DNA of 64,000 nt from Comamonadaceae bacterium G21597-S1 (GTDB lineage: Bacteria; Pseudomonadota; Gammaproteobacteria; Burkholderiales; Burkholderiaceae_C): contig JAPWHR010000014.1 in NCBI GenBank assembly GCA_027214345.1, positions 107,035-171,034 of the forward strand. The letters run 5' to 3'. Made by a program: the position numbers and the translations under genes. The notes under the pieces are model-generated. The model worked only from the letters and a program-made list of their open reading frames with translations, was not told the origin of the DNA and searched no databases. Below are positions 16,033-23,846 of the stretch, piece by piece; the first letter of the stretch is position 1; the number at the start of each line of letters is the position of its first letter.

Positions 16033-18636
16033 TCATGCAGGTTCCGCTGCAGTCGCATCGCGCCGCCGCCGCTGGCGCACCACGACCCACCCGATCAAGC
16101 CCAGCGCCGGCACGAACATCCATTCGCCGTACGGCCGCTCGTTCGGGATCTCGACCGCCGTGATCTGAAATCCGGGCTCGATGCCGAGCCGCGCCGCCGG
16201 GCTGCCGAAGATGACGCTGTCGACGACGACGCCCGCCGCTCCGCGCGTGCCGCGAATGCCGCTACCGGCCAGCCGCTGCACGGCATCGGCCGCCGGCACA
16301 CCCAGCGGCAGCAAAACCCCGCGCTCGACGCTTTCGCCCTCTAGCGTCGTGCCGGTCAGGAACATGCGCATCTGGGCGTCCTTGGGCGCGGCGACGATGG
16401 CGGCCTCGGCCTCGGGTCCGCGCAGCTGCCGGTAGGGCGCAACCAAGGGGTCCAGGAACAGCCCCGGATGGAACAGCATGAACACCGCCAGCAACAGCAC
16501 CAGGCGTTCGGCGAGTGTGCTGCGCACCAGCAGCCAGCCCTGGTTGACCGAGATGAAGGCGAAACCGGCCAAGGTGGCGCTGGCCACCGTGATCACCGTG
16601 TGGAACACACCGCTGACGCCGATCAGCAGCAGTTGCGGATTGAGCACGAACATGAACGGCAGCAGCGCCATGCGCATCGAATAACGAAACGCGACCACGC
16701 CGGTGCGGATCGGATTCGCATAGGCAATGCTGGCCGCGGCATACGAGGCCAGTCCGACCGGTGGCGTGATGTCGGCCATCAAGCCGAAATAGAACACGAA
16801 CAGGTGGGCTGCGATCAGCGGCACCAGCAAGCCGTTCTGCGCGCCGATGTTGACGATCACCGGCGCCAGCAACGACGACACGACGATGTAGCTGGCCGTG
16901 GTCGGCAGCCCCATGCCCAGCACCAGGCAGATCAGCGCGACCAGCACCAGCATCGCGATGATGTTGCCGCCCGACAGAGCGGTGACCAGTTCGGTCATCA
17001 CCAGGCCCACGCCGGTGAGCGTCAGCGTGCCGACGATGATGCCGGCCGTCGCGGTGGCGATGGCCACGATGACCATGTTGCGCGCGCCGGCCGCCAGGCC
17101 GTCGACCAGGTCCTGCACGCCACGCCAGGCGGCATCGCGGATCGCGCCGGTCTCGTTGCGAAACCATGCCAGCAGCGGCCGCTGCGTCAACACGATGCAC
17201 ACCAGGAACATCGTCGCCCAGAACGCGGCGCGCACCGGCGAGAGCTGCTCGATGACCAGGTTCCACACCAGCGCGCCCATCGGCAGCAGGAAATACATGC
17301 CGGATCGCAGCGTCGGGCCGAGCTCGGGCATGCGCCGGATCGGCGCGTCGGCGTCGGGGGCGGCGGTGGCGCCATGGCGGGCGCTTGCGCGCAGCAACAC
17401 CACGTAGATCCCCAGCAGCAACACCGCCATGATGGCGAACGACATCTGCGGCACCAGCAGATGCACGACGGCGCCGGACAACGCCGCCAGGCCCAGCGCC
17501 GCGGCCAGGCCGACGAAGCCCAGCGCGAACTGGTCCACGCGATGTTGCCAGTCCGGTCGCGGCCGGCGCGGCAGCCCTCGCAGGTCGGCCTTCACCGCCT
17601 CCAGGTGCACGATGTACAGCAGGCCGAGGTAGGACACCAGGGCCGAGATCAACGCGTGCTTGAGCACCTGCACGTAGGGCACGCCGACATACTCCACCAT
17701 CAGGAAGGCCGCCGCCCCCATCACCGGCGGCATGACCTGGCCGTTGACCGAGGCCGCCACTTCGATCGCCGCAGCCTTCTCCGGCGGGTAACCCACGCGC
17801 TTGATCAGTGGAATCGTCAACGGCCCGGTCGTGACGACGTTGGTGATCGACGAACCCGAGATCATGCCGGTGGCCGCCGACGCCAGCACCGCCGCCTTGG
17901 CCGGACCGCCGCGCAGATGCCCGACCAGCGCCACCGCGCAGCGGATGAAATAACTGCCGGCGCCGGCGGTCTCGAGCAAGGCGCCGAACAACACGAACAG
18001 GAAGATCAGCCCGGCCGAAATGCCGAGCGCCGCGCCGAACACGCCTTCGGTGGTCAGCCACATGTGTGTCATCGTGTGCGCGAACGAGGCACCCTTGTGC
18101 GCGATCAGGTCCGGCATCCAGGCGCCGAACAGGATGTAGCCCATCATCGCCAGCGCCAGCAGCACCATCGGCAGGCCGAGCACGCGCCGCGTGGCCTCGA
18201 GCAGCAGCGCCATGCCCAGCGCCGCAATGGCGACTTCGAACCCGGTCGGCGCGCCCGTATGCGCGGTGATCGACGCATAGAACAGCGCCAGGAAACCGGC
18301 GCTGGCCGCCGCCAGCACGGCCAGCACGCCATCGGCGACCGACACCCGGTCGATCGCCACGCGTTGGCTCGCCGGGTACGCGAGAAAGGCAATCGCCACC
18401 GCGAACGCCAGGTGCAGCGAACGGATCGTGGCCTGGTTGAACACCAGCACGCCGAGCCGCTCCGGCAACGGCGACGCCACCCACAGCTGGAACACCGCCC
18501 AGGCCAGCGCCACCAGCACCAGCAGGGCCGCCGGCCGACCGGGCGGCCGGCGCGGTCCGATGCCGATGTCGGCCAACCGGATGCGCGGGCGCGGCGGCGC
18601 GGCGGCGGCGGGCGACGACGGGCCGGCGCCCGTCAT
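16033..18636 (-). CDS. TRAP transporter fused permease (DctQM type, with DUF3394 domain)
   Basis: 867 aa, with around 18 hydrophobic segments. The N-terminal part corresponds to the small DctQ subunit. The large DctM part contains GMISGSSITNVVTTGPLTIP and GMGLPTTASYIV, both diagnostic of fused TRAP permeases. The last 90 residues form the DUF3394/PDZ-like tail (VVVDSVIFGSPAARLGIEPG). TRAP transporters use Na+ or H+ gradients to import organic acids delivered by a periplasmic receptor, usually a TAXI protein for this fused class, and no such receptor lies next to it. The start at 18636 (MTGAGPSS) fits the family; an ATG at 18840 would add unrelated sequence. Confidence 0.85.
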   Translation of the reverse strand: MTGAGPSSPAAAAPPRPRIRLADIGIGPRRPPGRPAALLVLVALAWAVFQLWVASPLPERLGVLVFNQATIRSLHLAFAVAIAFLAYPASQRVAIDRVSVADGVLAVLAAASAGFLALFYASITAHTGAPTGFEVAIAALGMALLLEATRRVLGLPMVLLALAMMGYILFGAWMPDLIAHKGASFAHTMTHMWLTTEGVFGAALGISAGLIFLFVLFGALLETAGAGSYFIRCAVALVGHLRGGPAKAAVLASAATGMISGSSITNVVTTGPLTIPLIKRVGYPPEKAAAIEVAASVNGQVMPPVMGAAAFLMVEYVGVPYVQVLKHALISALVSYLGLLYIVHLEAVKADLRGLPRRPRPDWQHRVDQFALGFVGLAAALGLAALSGAVVHLLVPQMSFAIMAVLLLGIYVVLLRASARHGATAAPDADAPIRRMPELGPTLRSGMYFLLPMGALVWNLVIEQLSPVRAAFWATMFLVCIVLTQRPLLAWFRNETGAIRDAAWRGVQDLVDGLAAGARNMVIVAIATATAGIIVGTLTLTGVGLVMTELVTALSGGNIIAMLVLVALICLVLGMGLPTTASYIVVSSLLAPVIVNIGAQNGLLVPLIAAHLFVFYFGLMADITPPVGLASYAAASIAYANPIRTGVVAFRYSMRMALLPFMFVLNPQLLLIGVSGVFHTVITVASATLAGFAFISVNQGWLLVRSTLAERLVLLLAVFMLFHPGLFLDPLVAPYRQLRGPEAEAAIVAAPKDAQMRMFLTGTTLEGESVERGVLLPLGVPAADAVQRLAGSGIRGTRGAAGVVVDSVIFGSPAARLGIEPGFQITAVEIPNERPYGEWMFVPALGLIGWVVVRQRRRRDATAAEPA

Positions 18637-18885
18637 GCAGGCGCGACCCCGGGGCCGCGCCACCACCGCCGCCGCGGGTGCGTGCGTCGGGTGCAACGGG
18701 TGGTGGTCGTACGGCAAGCCATGGTGATGACGTACCCCGGTTCTACCAGACCCCTGTCGCTTGCACCATGCGGAGATGCCGCAAGGCCGATCGCTCTGCC
18801 AACGGCCGTACTGGCGGCTGCGCCCGTTTTCTGCGACCATGGCCGCTGCGTCGGCCGGAACGTCGACCGGCGCGAAGGAGATGAC

Positions 18886-20559
18886 ATGGCGGTGCCAGAC
18901 AGTTCCAGGCGACTCCCCCCATTCGAGCCCCCCGGGCCCGGATCATGGGCGCTGGACCTCGCGCATTTTCCGCGTCCGCTGACCCGATATTTCCAATCCA
19001 CCCACGCCCCGGCCTACCGCAGCGGCAGCCAGGAATTTGCACGTTTCTATGGGCTGCTGATCGACGGCCTGCAGATCGCCTACGTCAACGGCTTCGCCTA
19101 CCGCCAGCTGCTGCCGGTGCCGGAGCCGGAACTGCCGGCGCGGCTCGCGCGCGCGGCCCAGGTGTTCAAGCGCCGGCCCTGGCGCGAACAGTTGCACGAC
19201 TGGGACAAGGTGCACAAGCCCGCCGCCATCCGCAAGCATCGCGAACTGCAGACGGTCGATCCGGATGCATTGTCCGACGCCGCACTGGTCGACTACCTGA
19301 CGACCTGCCGCGACCACCATGCGGCCATGATCACGCAGCACATGCGTTATACCGCCGGCGCCTTGTTGCCCACCGGCGATTTCCTGGCCCATGCCGGCGA
19401 CTGGACCGGCCTGCCGCCAGCGGAACTGGTGGGTCTGCTCAGCGGCTCGGCCGACGTGTCGGCCGGCGGCTCCGACGAGATGCGCGTGCTCAAGGCCGCG
19501 TTCGCCGAGGATTCCGCTGCGCGCGAGGTGCTGGCGGCCGACGGCGACCCGGCCGACGTGCTGGCATCGAGCGGACAGCCCGCCGAGGTGCTGGCGCAGC
19601 TGCGGGCCCTGCCCGGGGAAGCGGGCAAGGCGGTCAACGGCTACCTGGACCTGGTCGGCCACCGCATCGTCGACGGCTTCGACATCGCCGAACCGTCGGC
19701 GCTGGAGTTGCCCGACGCGTTGCTGCGCGCGATCAACATCGCCGTGTTCGAGCCGATGCGGCGCGATTGGGATCTGCAGGCGCAGACGGCGGAGGTGCGC
19801 GAGAAGGTGCCGGCCTTGCGCCAGGGCGCCTTCGACGCAATGCTCGACGAGGCGCGCCACAGCTACCGCCTGCGCGACGAACGCGGCATCTACAGCGACA
19901 TCTGGGCCGCCGGACTGATGCGCCGCGCGGCGCTGGCCGCGGGGCGACGGGTGGAGCGGCGCGGTCGGATCGCCACGGCCGCCCACATGCTCGACGCCAC
20001 GCTGGACGAGATGTGCGCGCTGGTCGCCGGCAAGACCGCCCCCGACGGCGAGCTGCTCGCCGAACGGGCGGCCTACCGGGCCCGCTACAGTGCCAAGGAC
20101 GCGCCGGCCACCCTCGGATCGCCCGCACCCGCGCCGCCCGATCTGCAGGCCCTGCCGGCGCCGGTCGCCCGTGTGATGCGCGCGCTGCATGTGTCGCTCG
20201 ACCACCTGTCCGGCAACTCGCAGGCGCAACACGCCGACACCGTGCTGTACGGACTGGCCGCGAGCAAGGGCGTGTACGAGGGGCCGGCCCGCTGCGTCTC
20301 CAGTTCGGCCGAGTTCGACCGCATCGTCAAGGGCGACGTGCTGGTCACCGAATCCACCAGCGAGGCGTTCAACATCCTGTTACCGCTGCTGGGCGCCATC
20401 GTCACCGACAACGGCGGCTTGCTCTCGCATGCGGCGATCGTCGCACGCGAATACGGCATCCCCGGCGTGGTCGGTACGCGCGAGGCGACCGAACGCATCC
20501 GCGACGGCGCGCGCATCCGCGTCGATGGCGACGACGGAACCGTGACGGTGCTGCCATGA
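18886..20559 (+). CDS. PEP-utilising mobile-domain protein (phenylphosphate synthase / RPH-like subunit)
   Basis: 557 aa. The N terminus (HFPRPLTRYFQSTHAPAYR) and the long helical middle resemble the substrate-binding part of phenylphosphate synthase protein 1 and of rifampicin phosphotransferase. The C-terminal 110 residues are the swivelling phosphohistidine domain: YEGPARCV, DVLVTESTSEAF, then GGLLSHAAIVAREYGIPGVVGT with the phospho-accepting His at residue 515. It lacks the ATP-grasp domain, which is encoded by the next gene in an ATGA overlap. Inferred role: takes phosphate from the partner through His and passes it to an unidentified, possibly phenolic, acceptor. Start ATG 18886 follows AAGGAG. 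Confidence 0.75.
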   Translation: MAVPDSSRRLPPFEPPGPGSWALDLAHFPRPLTRYFQSTHAPAYRSGSQEFARFYGLLIDGLQIAYVNGFAYRQLLPVPEPELPARLARAAQVFKRRPWREQLHDWDKVHKPAAIRKHRELQTVDPDALSDAALVDYLTTCRDHHAAMITQHMRYTAGALLPTGDFLAHAGDWTGLPPAELVGLLSGSADVSAGGSDEMRVLKAAFAEDSAAREVLAADGDPADVLASSGQPAEVLAQLRALPGEAGKAVNGYLDLVGHRIVDGFDIAEPSALELPDALLRAINIAVFEPMRRDWDLQAQTAEVREKVPALRQGAFDAMLDEARHSYRLRDERGIYSDIWAAGLMRRAALAAGRRVERRGRIATAAHMLDATLDEMCALVAGKTAPDGELLAERAAYRARYSAKDAPATLGSPAPAPPDLQALPAPVARVMRALHVSLDHLSGNSQAQHADTVLYGLAASKGVYEGPARCVSSSAEFDRIVKGDVLVTESTSEAFNILLPLLGAIVTDNGGLLSHAAIVAREYGIPGVVGTREATERIRDGARIRVDGDDGTVTVLP

Positions 20560-21824
20560 CTACCACCCACAAGAGCGCCGTCATGCTGGCGAAGGCACAC
20601 GGCACCGCCCTGTATGGCGCCAAGGCCGTGGGCCTGGGTGAGGCGGCGCGCAAGCGCCTGCAGGTCCCGCCGGGCGTGGCGGTATCCGCCGATCTGGTCG
20701 AGGCGGTCGCCTCTGGCGATACCCGCGCGATCGCCCGTCTCGACAAGGCCGTGGCCGCATTGACGCCGCCCTTCGCCGTGCGGTCCTCGGCACTGGACGA
20801 AGACGGTGCGCGCGCCAGTTTTGCCGGCCAGCACCTGACCGTGCTCAACGTGCACCTGGCCGCCGACGTGGCCGACGCGGTGCGCGAGGTCTGGTGGTCG
20901 GCCAACTCCGACGCCGCCATCACCTACCGCCAGAAGGTCGGCCTGTTCGCGCGCCCGCGTGTCGGCGTGGTCGTGCAGACGCTGCTCGACCCCGAGGTCG
21001 CCGGCGTGATGTTCACCGAGAACCCGATCTCCGGCGCCGACGAACGCGTCATCGAGGCCAGCTGGGGCCTGGGCGAGGCGGTGGTCTCGGGCCTGGTGAT
21101 TCCGGACCACATGCGGCTCGACCGCAGCGGCCGGCTGCTCGAACGCCGGGCCGGCCGCAAGCACATCGCGGTGCGGGCCCTGCCCAGCGGCGGCACCTTC
21201 GAGGAGACCATGCCCCCCGGGCGCATCGAGCAGACCTGCCTGGACGAACCCCAATTGCGGGCCCTGAGCGCACTGGCGCTGCAATGCGAAAAGGTCTTCG
21301 GCCCGCGACGCGACATCGAATGGGCGTTCCAGGAAGGCACGCTGTATCTGCTGCAATGCCGCGCAGTGACCACCGGCGACAAGGCGCCGCGCGATGGAAC
21401 CGCTCCGGCACCGCCGGCGCGCGATGCGACCACGGCATTGCAACGCGTGGGCCTGTTTGCCGACATGGACCGGCGCCAGGCCGAGCAGATCGCGCGCCTG
21501 CTCAAGGAGCGGCGCTTCGCCCGCGGCGAGACCGTCATCGTCGAAGGCTCGGGTGGCGCGGCGGTCTATCTGATCGCCTCCGGCGAAGCGACGGTCTCGC
21601 ACGGCGGCACCCAGATCGCCACGCTCGGCCCGGGTGACCATTTCGGCGAGATCGCGCTGATCGACGGCGGCACGCGTTCGGCCACGGTCACCGCCGCAAC
21701 CGACCTGGTGTGTTACGGACTCACGTTCTGGGAGTTCCGGCCGCTGGTCGAGCGCAACGGCACCATCGCCTGGAAGTTGCTGCAGGCCTTGGCCCGCCGG
21801 CTGCGCGCCGCGGAACAGGGCTGA
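20556..21824 (+). CDS. PEP synthase-type ATP-grasp subunit fused to a cyclic-nucleotide-binding domain
   Basis: 422 aa. Residues 1-290 are the N-terminal ATP/pyruvate-phosphate dikinase domain: PFAVRSSALDEDGARASFAGQ, VVQTLLDPEVAGVMFTENP and DIEWAFQEGTLYLLQCRAVTT are all recognisable active-site blocks. Residues about 305-422 are a cNMP-binding domain of the CRP/PKA type, with the phosphate-binding cassette FGEIALIDGGTRSATVTA. The start codon overlaps the upstream stop (ATGA), which implies translational coupling and a two-subunit enzyme. In Thauera phenylphosphate synthase the analogous subunit is followed by a separate CBS-domain protein; here a fused nucleotide sensor could play that regulatory part. 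The acceptor substrate is unknown. Confidence 0.78.
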   Translation: MTTTHKSAVMLAKAHGTALYGAKAVGLGEAARKRLQVPPGVAVSADLVEAVASGDTRAIARLDKAVAALTPPFAVRSSALDEDGARASFAGQHLTVLNVHLAADVADAVREVWWSANSDAAITYRQKVGLFARPRVGVVVQTLLDPEVAGVMFTENPISGADERVIEASWGLGEAVVSGLVIPDHMRLDRSGRLLERRAGRKHIAVRALPSGGTFEETMPPGRIEQTCLDEPQLRALSALALQCEKVFGPRRDIEWAFQEGTLYLLQCRAVTTGDKAPRDGTAPAPPARDATTALQRVGLFADMDRRQAEQIARLLKERRFARGETVIVEGSGGAAVYLIASGEATVSHGGTQIATLGPGDHFGEIALIDGGTRSATVTAATDLVCYGLTFWEFRPLVERNGTIAWKLLQALARRLRAAEQG

Positions 21825-21830
21825 GCCGCG

Positions 21831-21859
21831 TTGCGGCGATCGCGCCGCATCGCTAGAAT
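21831..21859 (+). promoter_or_regulatory. candidate promoter for the ABC-F leader transcript
   Basis: TTGCGG (21831-21836) and TAGAAT (21854-21859) are separated by exactly 17 bp. The -10 is strong and the -35 weak. It starts 6 bp after the stop of the upstream gene and would start a transcript near 21866, giving a leader of about 135 nt before the ABC-F start codon. Confidence 0.45.
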
Positions 21860-21894
21860 CGCCAGCCTGCACCTTGCATCGGAGAGCTCCACCC

Positions 21895-21906
21895 ATGCGC
21901 CTGTGA
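21895..21906 (+). CDS. three-codon leader ORF (Met-Arg-Leu-stop)
   Basis: ATG CGC CTG TGA lies 95 bp before the ABC-F start codon, with GGAG ending 10 bp upstream of its ATG. It is followed at once by a region that can fold into nested stems. Very short ORFs beginning Met-Arg-Leu or Met-Arg-Phe occur in macrolide-sensing leaders such as those of erm genes. Whether this one is translated is not known; it may be chance. Confidence 0.3.
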   Translation: MRL

Positions 21907-21981
21907 GACACGCCGCCCGGTCCCGCCGGACGGCCGACAACCGTGACCGAGCCACCCCTGGTGGCCCGGTTGTCCCGTGTC
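21907..21981 (+). promoter_or_regulatory. structured leader upstream of the ABC-F gene
   Basis: Three nested complementary pairs are visible. The outer stem is GACACG (21907-21912) with CGTGTC (21976-21981). An inner hairpin is CCGG/CCGG (21917-21929). A long stem is GACAACCG (21936-21943) with CGGTTGTC (21967-21974), capped by GCCACC/GGTGGC (21951-21965). Together they make a three-way-junction-like fold ending 10 bp before the GGAG of the ABC-F gene. A leader that folds right after a mini-ORF suggests translation attenuation. No poly-T terminator is seen. Confidence 0.45.
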
Positions 21982-22000
21982 CTCGCACCAGGAGCCGCGC

Positions 22001-23629
22001 ATGGCTGCACCACCCGATCGCCGCATCTCCCTGCAAGGAGTCGGCCACACCTTGCCCGACGGACGGGTTCTTTTCGACAACATCACCGAAACCCTGCACG
22101 CCGAGGCGACTGCGCTGATCGGCCGCAACGGCTGCGGCAAGTCCACGCTGGGCCGCATCGTCGCCGGCCTGCTTGCGCCCAGCCGCGGCCGGGTCGACCT
22201 CCTGGCCCGCGTACGACATGTGGCACAGGACGATGCCGGTACACAGCGCCACCACCGCAGCCTGGCCGAACTGGCCGGGCTGCATCGGCCGCTGGATGCC
22301 TTGCGCCGGCTCGAAGCCGGCCAGGGCAACGCGGCCGACGTCGTGGCCGTGGGCGAGCGCTGGGATCTGGAATCGCACTGGCGGGCGCTGCTCGCGCACG
22401 CCGGCCTCGACGAGGCGACCGACGCGCCCGCCACCCTCAGCGGCGGTCAGTGCCTGTGGTTGCGGCTGATGGGCGCCTTGTACAGCGATGCCGACCTGCT
22501 GGTGCTCGACGAACCCGGCAACCATCTCGATGCGCCACACCACGCGGCCTTGCGCAAGGCCATCGCTGCGTGGCGGACCCGCGGGCGGGCATTGCTGCTG
22601 ATCAGCCATGACCGCCGCCTGCTGTCCGATGCGGACCGCACGCTGGAACTGACCCAGGGCGGCCTGCGCCGCTATGGCGGCGGCTGGACCCTGGTGCAGC
22701 AACAACGCGACGCGGAACTGGCCGCCGCACGCGACCGGCTGGCGCACGCACGGCTCGCGCGCGATCGCGCCCAGGCGCAGATGCAGGTCCAGGCCGAACG
22801 CGCCGCCCGGCGGCAGGCGCGGGGCCGGCGCGAGCGCGACACCGGCAGCCAGGGTCGCATGCTGCTCGACGCACGGCGCGAACGCGCCGAGCACTCCCTG
22901 GGCGCATTGCGGGAACGGCACCAGCAGCGCAGCGCGACGCTGCACCAGGACGTCACTAACGCCTGGCACGTACTGGCCGAGGACCTGCAGACGCCCTGCT
23001 TCCCACGTCAGGTGCAGGCCGCGCCACCCCATCGCCCGGTACTGGTGCTCGACGGTCTGGTCGGCCCATGGGCCTGGCAACACGCGCTCGATCTATGCCT
23101 GCAAGGCCCGGCCCGGATGCAGTTGCGCGGACCGAACGGTTGCGGCAAGTCGACGCTGCTGCGCCTGATCGCCGGCCAGTTGGCGCCGAAGCGGGGCCAT
23201 TGCCGCACGCCCCTGGGCGCTGCGCTGCTCGACCAATCCCTGAGCCTGCTCGATCCGCACGACAGCCTGCTGGCCCGGCTGCAGGCGGCGGCCCCGGGCC
23301 TGGGCACGGCGCAGTTGCGCCAGCACCTGGCCCAGGCCGGCCTGGGGCCGGACCAGATCCATCGGCCCGCTGCCACGCTCAGCGGCGGCGAACGCATGCG
23401 CGGAGCACTGCTGTGCGCCAGCCTGCGCCTGCCGACACCGGGACTGCTGTTGCTCGACGAGCCGACCAACCACCTGGACCTGGCGGCCATGCAGGCGCTG
23501 GAGGCCATGCTCGCCTCGTGGCCCGGGGCCTTGGTGTTCGTGTCGCACGACGACGCCTTCGCGCAGGCCTTGCGCCCCACCCACGTGTTGCAGCGCTCGG
23601 GCGCGGGCTGGGCTAGCGCGCACGCCTGA
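22001..23629 (+). CDS. ABC-F family ATPase (duplicated ABC, no membrane domain)
   Basis: 542 aa with two ATP-binding cassettes and no membrane segments. Walker A motifs are GRNGCGKST (about residue 44) and GPNGCGKST (about 380). The signatures are LSGGQ and LSGGE. Walker B regions are LLVLDEPGNHLD in the first half (Gly where Thr is usual) and LLLLDEPTNHLD in the second. The Arg-rich linker between them (about 235-320) matches the P-site tRNA-interaction motif region of ABC-F proteins, which act on ribosomes; some confer antibiotic protection. The subfamily cannot be decided. ATG 22001 follows GGAG. Confidence 0.82.
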   Translation: MAAPPDRRISLQGVGHTLPDGRVLFDNITETLHAEATALIGRNGCGKSTLGRIVAGLLAPSRGRVDLLARVRHVAQDDAGTQRHHRSLAELAGLHRPLDALRRLEAGQGNAADVVAVGERWDLESHWRALLAHAGLDEATDAPATLSGGQCLWLRLMGALYSDADLLVLDEPGNHLDAPHHAALRKAIAAWRTRGRALLLISHDRRLLSDADRTLELTQGGLRRYGGGWTLVQQQRDAELAAARDRLAHARLARDRAQAQMQVQAERAARRQARGRRERDTGSQGRMLLDARRERAEHSLGALRERHQQRSATLHQDVTNAWHVLAEDLQTPCFPRQVQAAPPHRPVLVLDGLVGPWAWQHALDLCLQGPARMQLRGPNGCGKSTLLRLIAGQLAPKRGHCRTPLGAALLDQSLSLLDPHDSLLARLQAAAPGLGTAQLRQHLAQAGLGPDQIHRPAATLSGGERMRGALLCASLRLPTPGLLLLDEPTNHLDLAAMQALEAMLASWPGALVFVSHDDAFAQALRPTHVLQRSGAGWASAHA

Positions 23630-23756
23630 CGTCATGGCGGCGGTGGTCCGTGGCCCGGACCTGCCGGCAGGGTCTGGTTCGACGGCGGCAGTTTGTGACG
23701 CATTCCCGACACGAAGCGGGTCGCCGGCCCGCCCCTGCCCTGCAAGGGCTTGCGGC

Positions 23757-23770
23757 TTGACGCGGATCAA
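23757..23770 (+). promoter_or_regulatory. FNR/Anr-like box
   Basis: TTGAC-GCGG-ATCAA matches the FNR consensus TTGAT-N4-ATCAA at nine of ten positions. It lies 77 bp before the symporter start codon, which is compatible with activation or repression depending on the unmapped start site. The rest of the 217-bp gap shows no gene. Confidence 0.45.
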
Positions 23771-23846
23771 AGTAGAAGCGGCATGTGGCGTGTCGCCATC
23801 GCGTCGGACGGCCATTCGATCGAACCAACAACAAGGAGGATGGGTC

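Noticed and set aside
16468..18885. Upstream extension of the phosphohistidine-domain gene
   Set aside because: The extra 800 codons are antisense to the TRAP permease and the conserved protein begins after AAGGAG at 18886.
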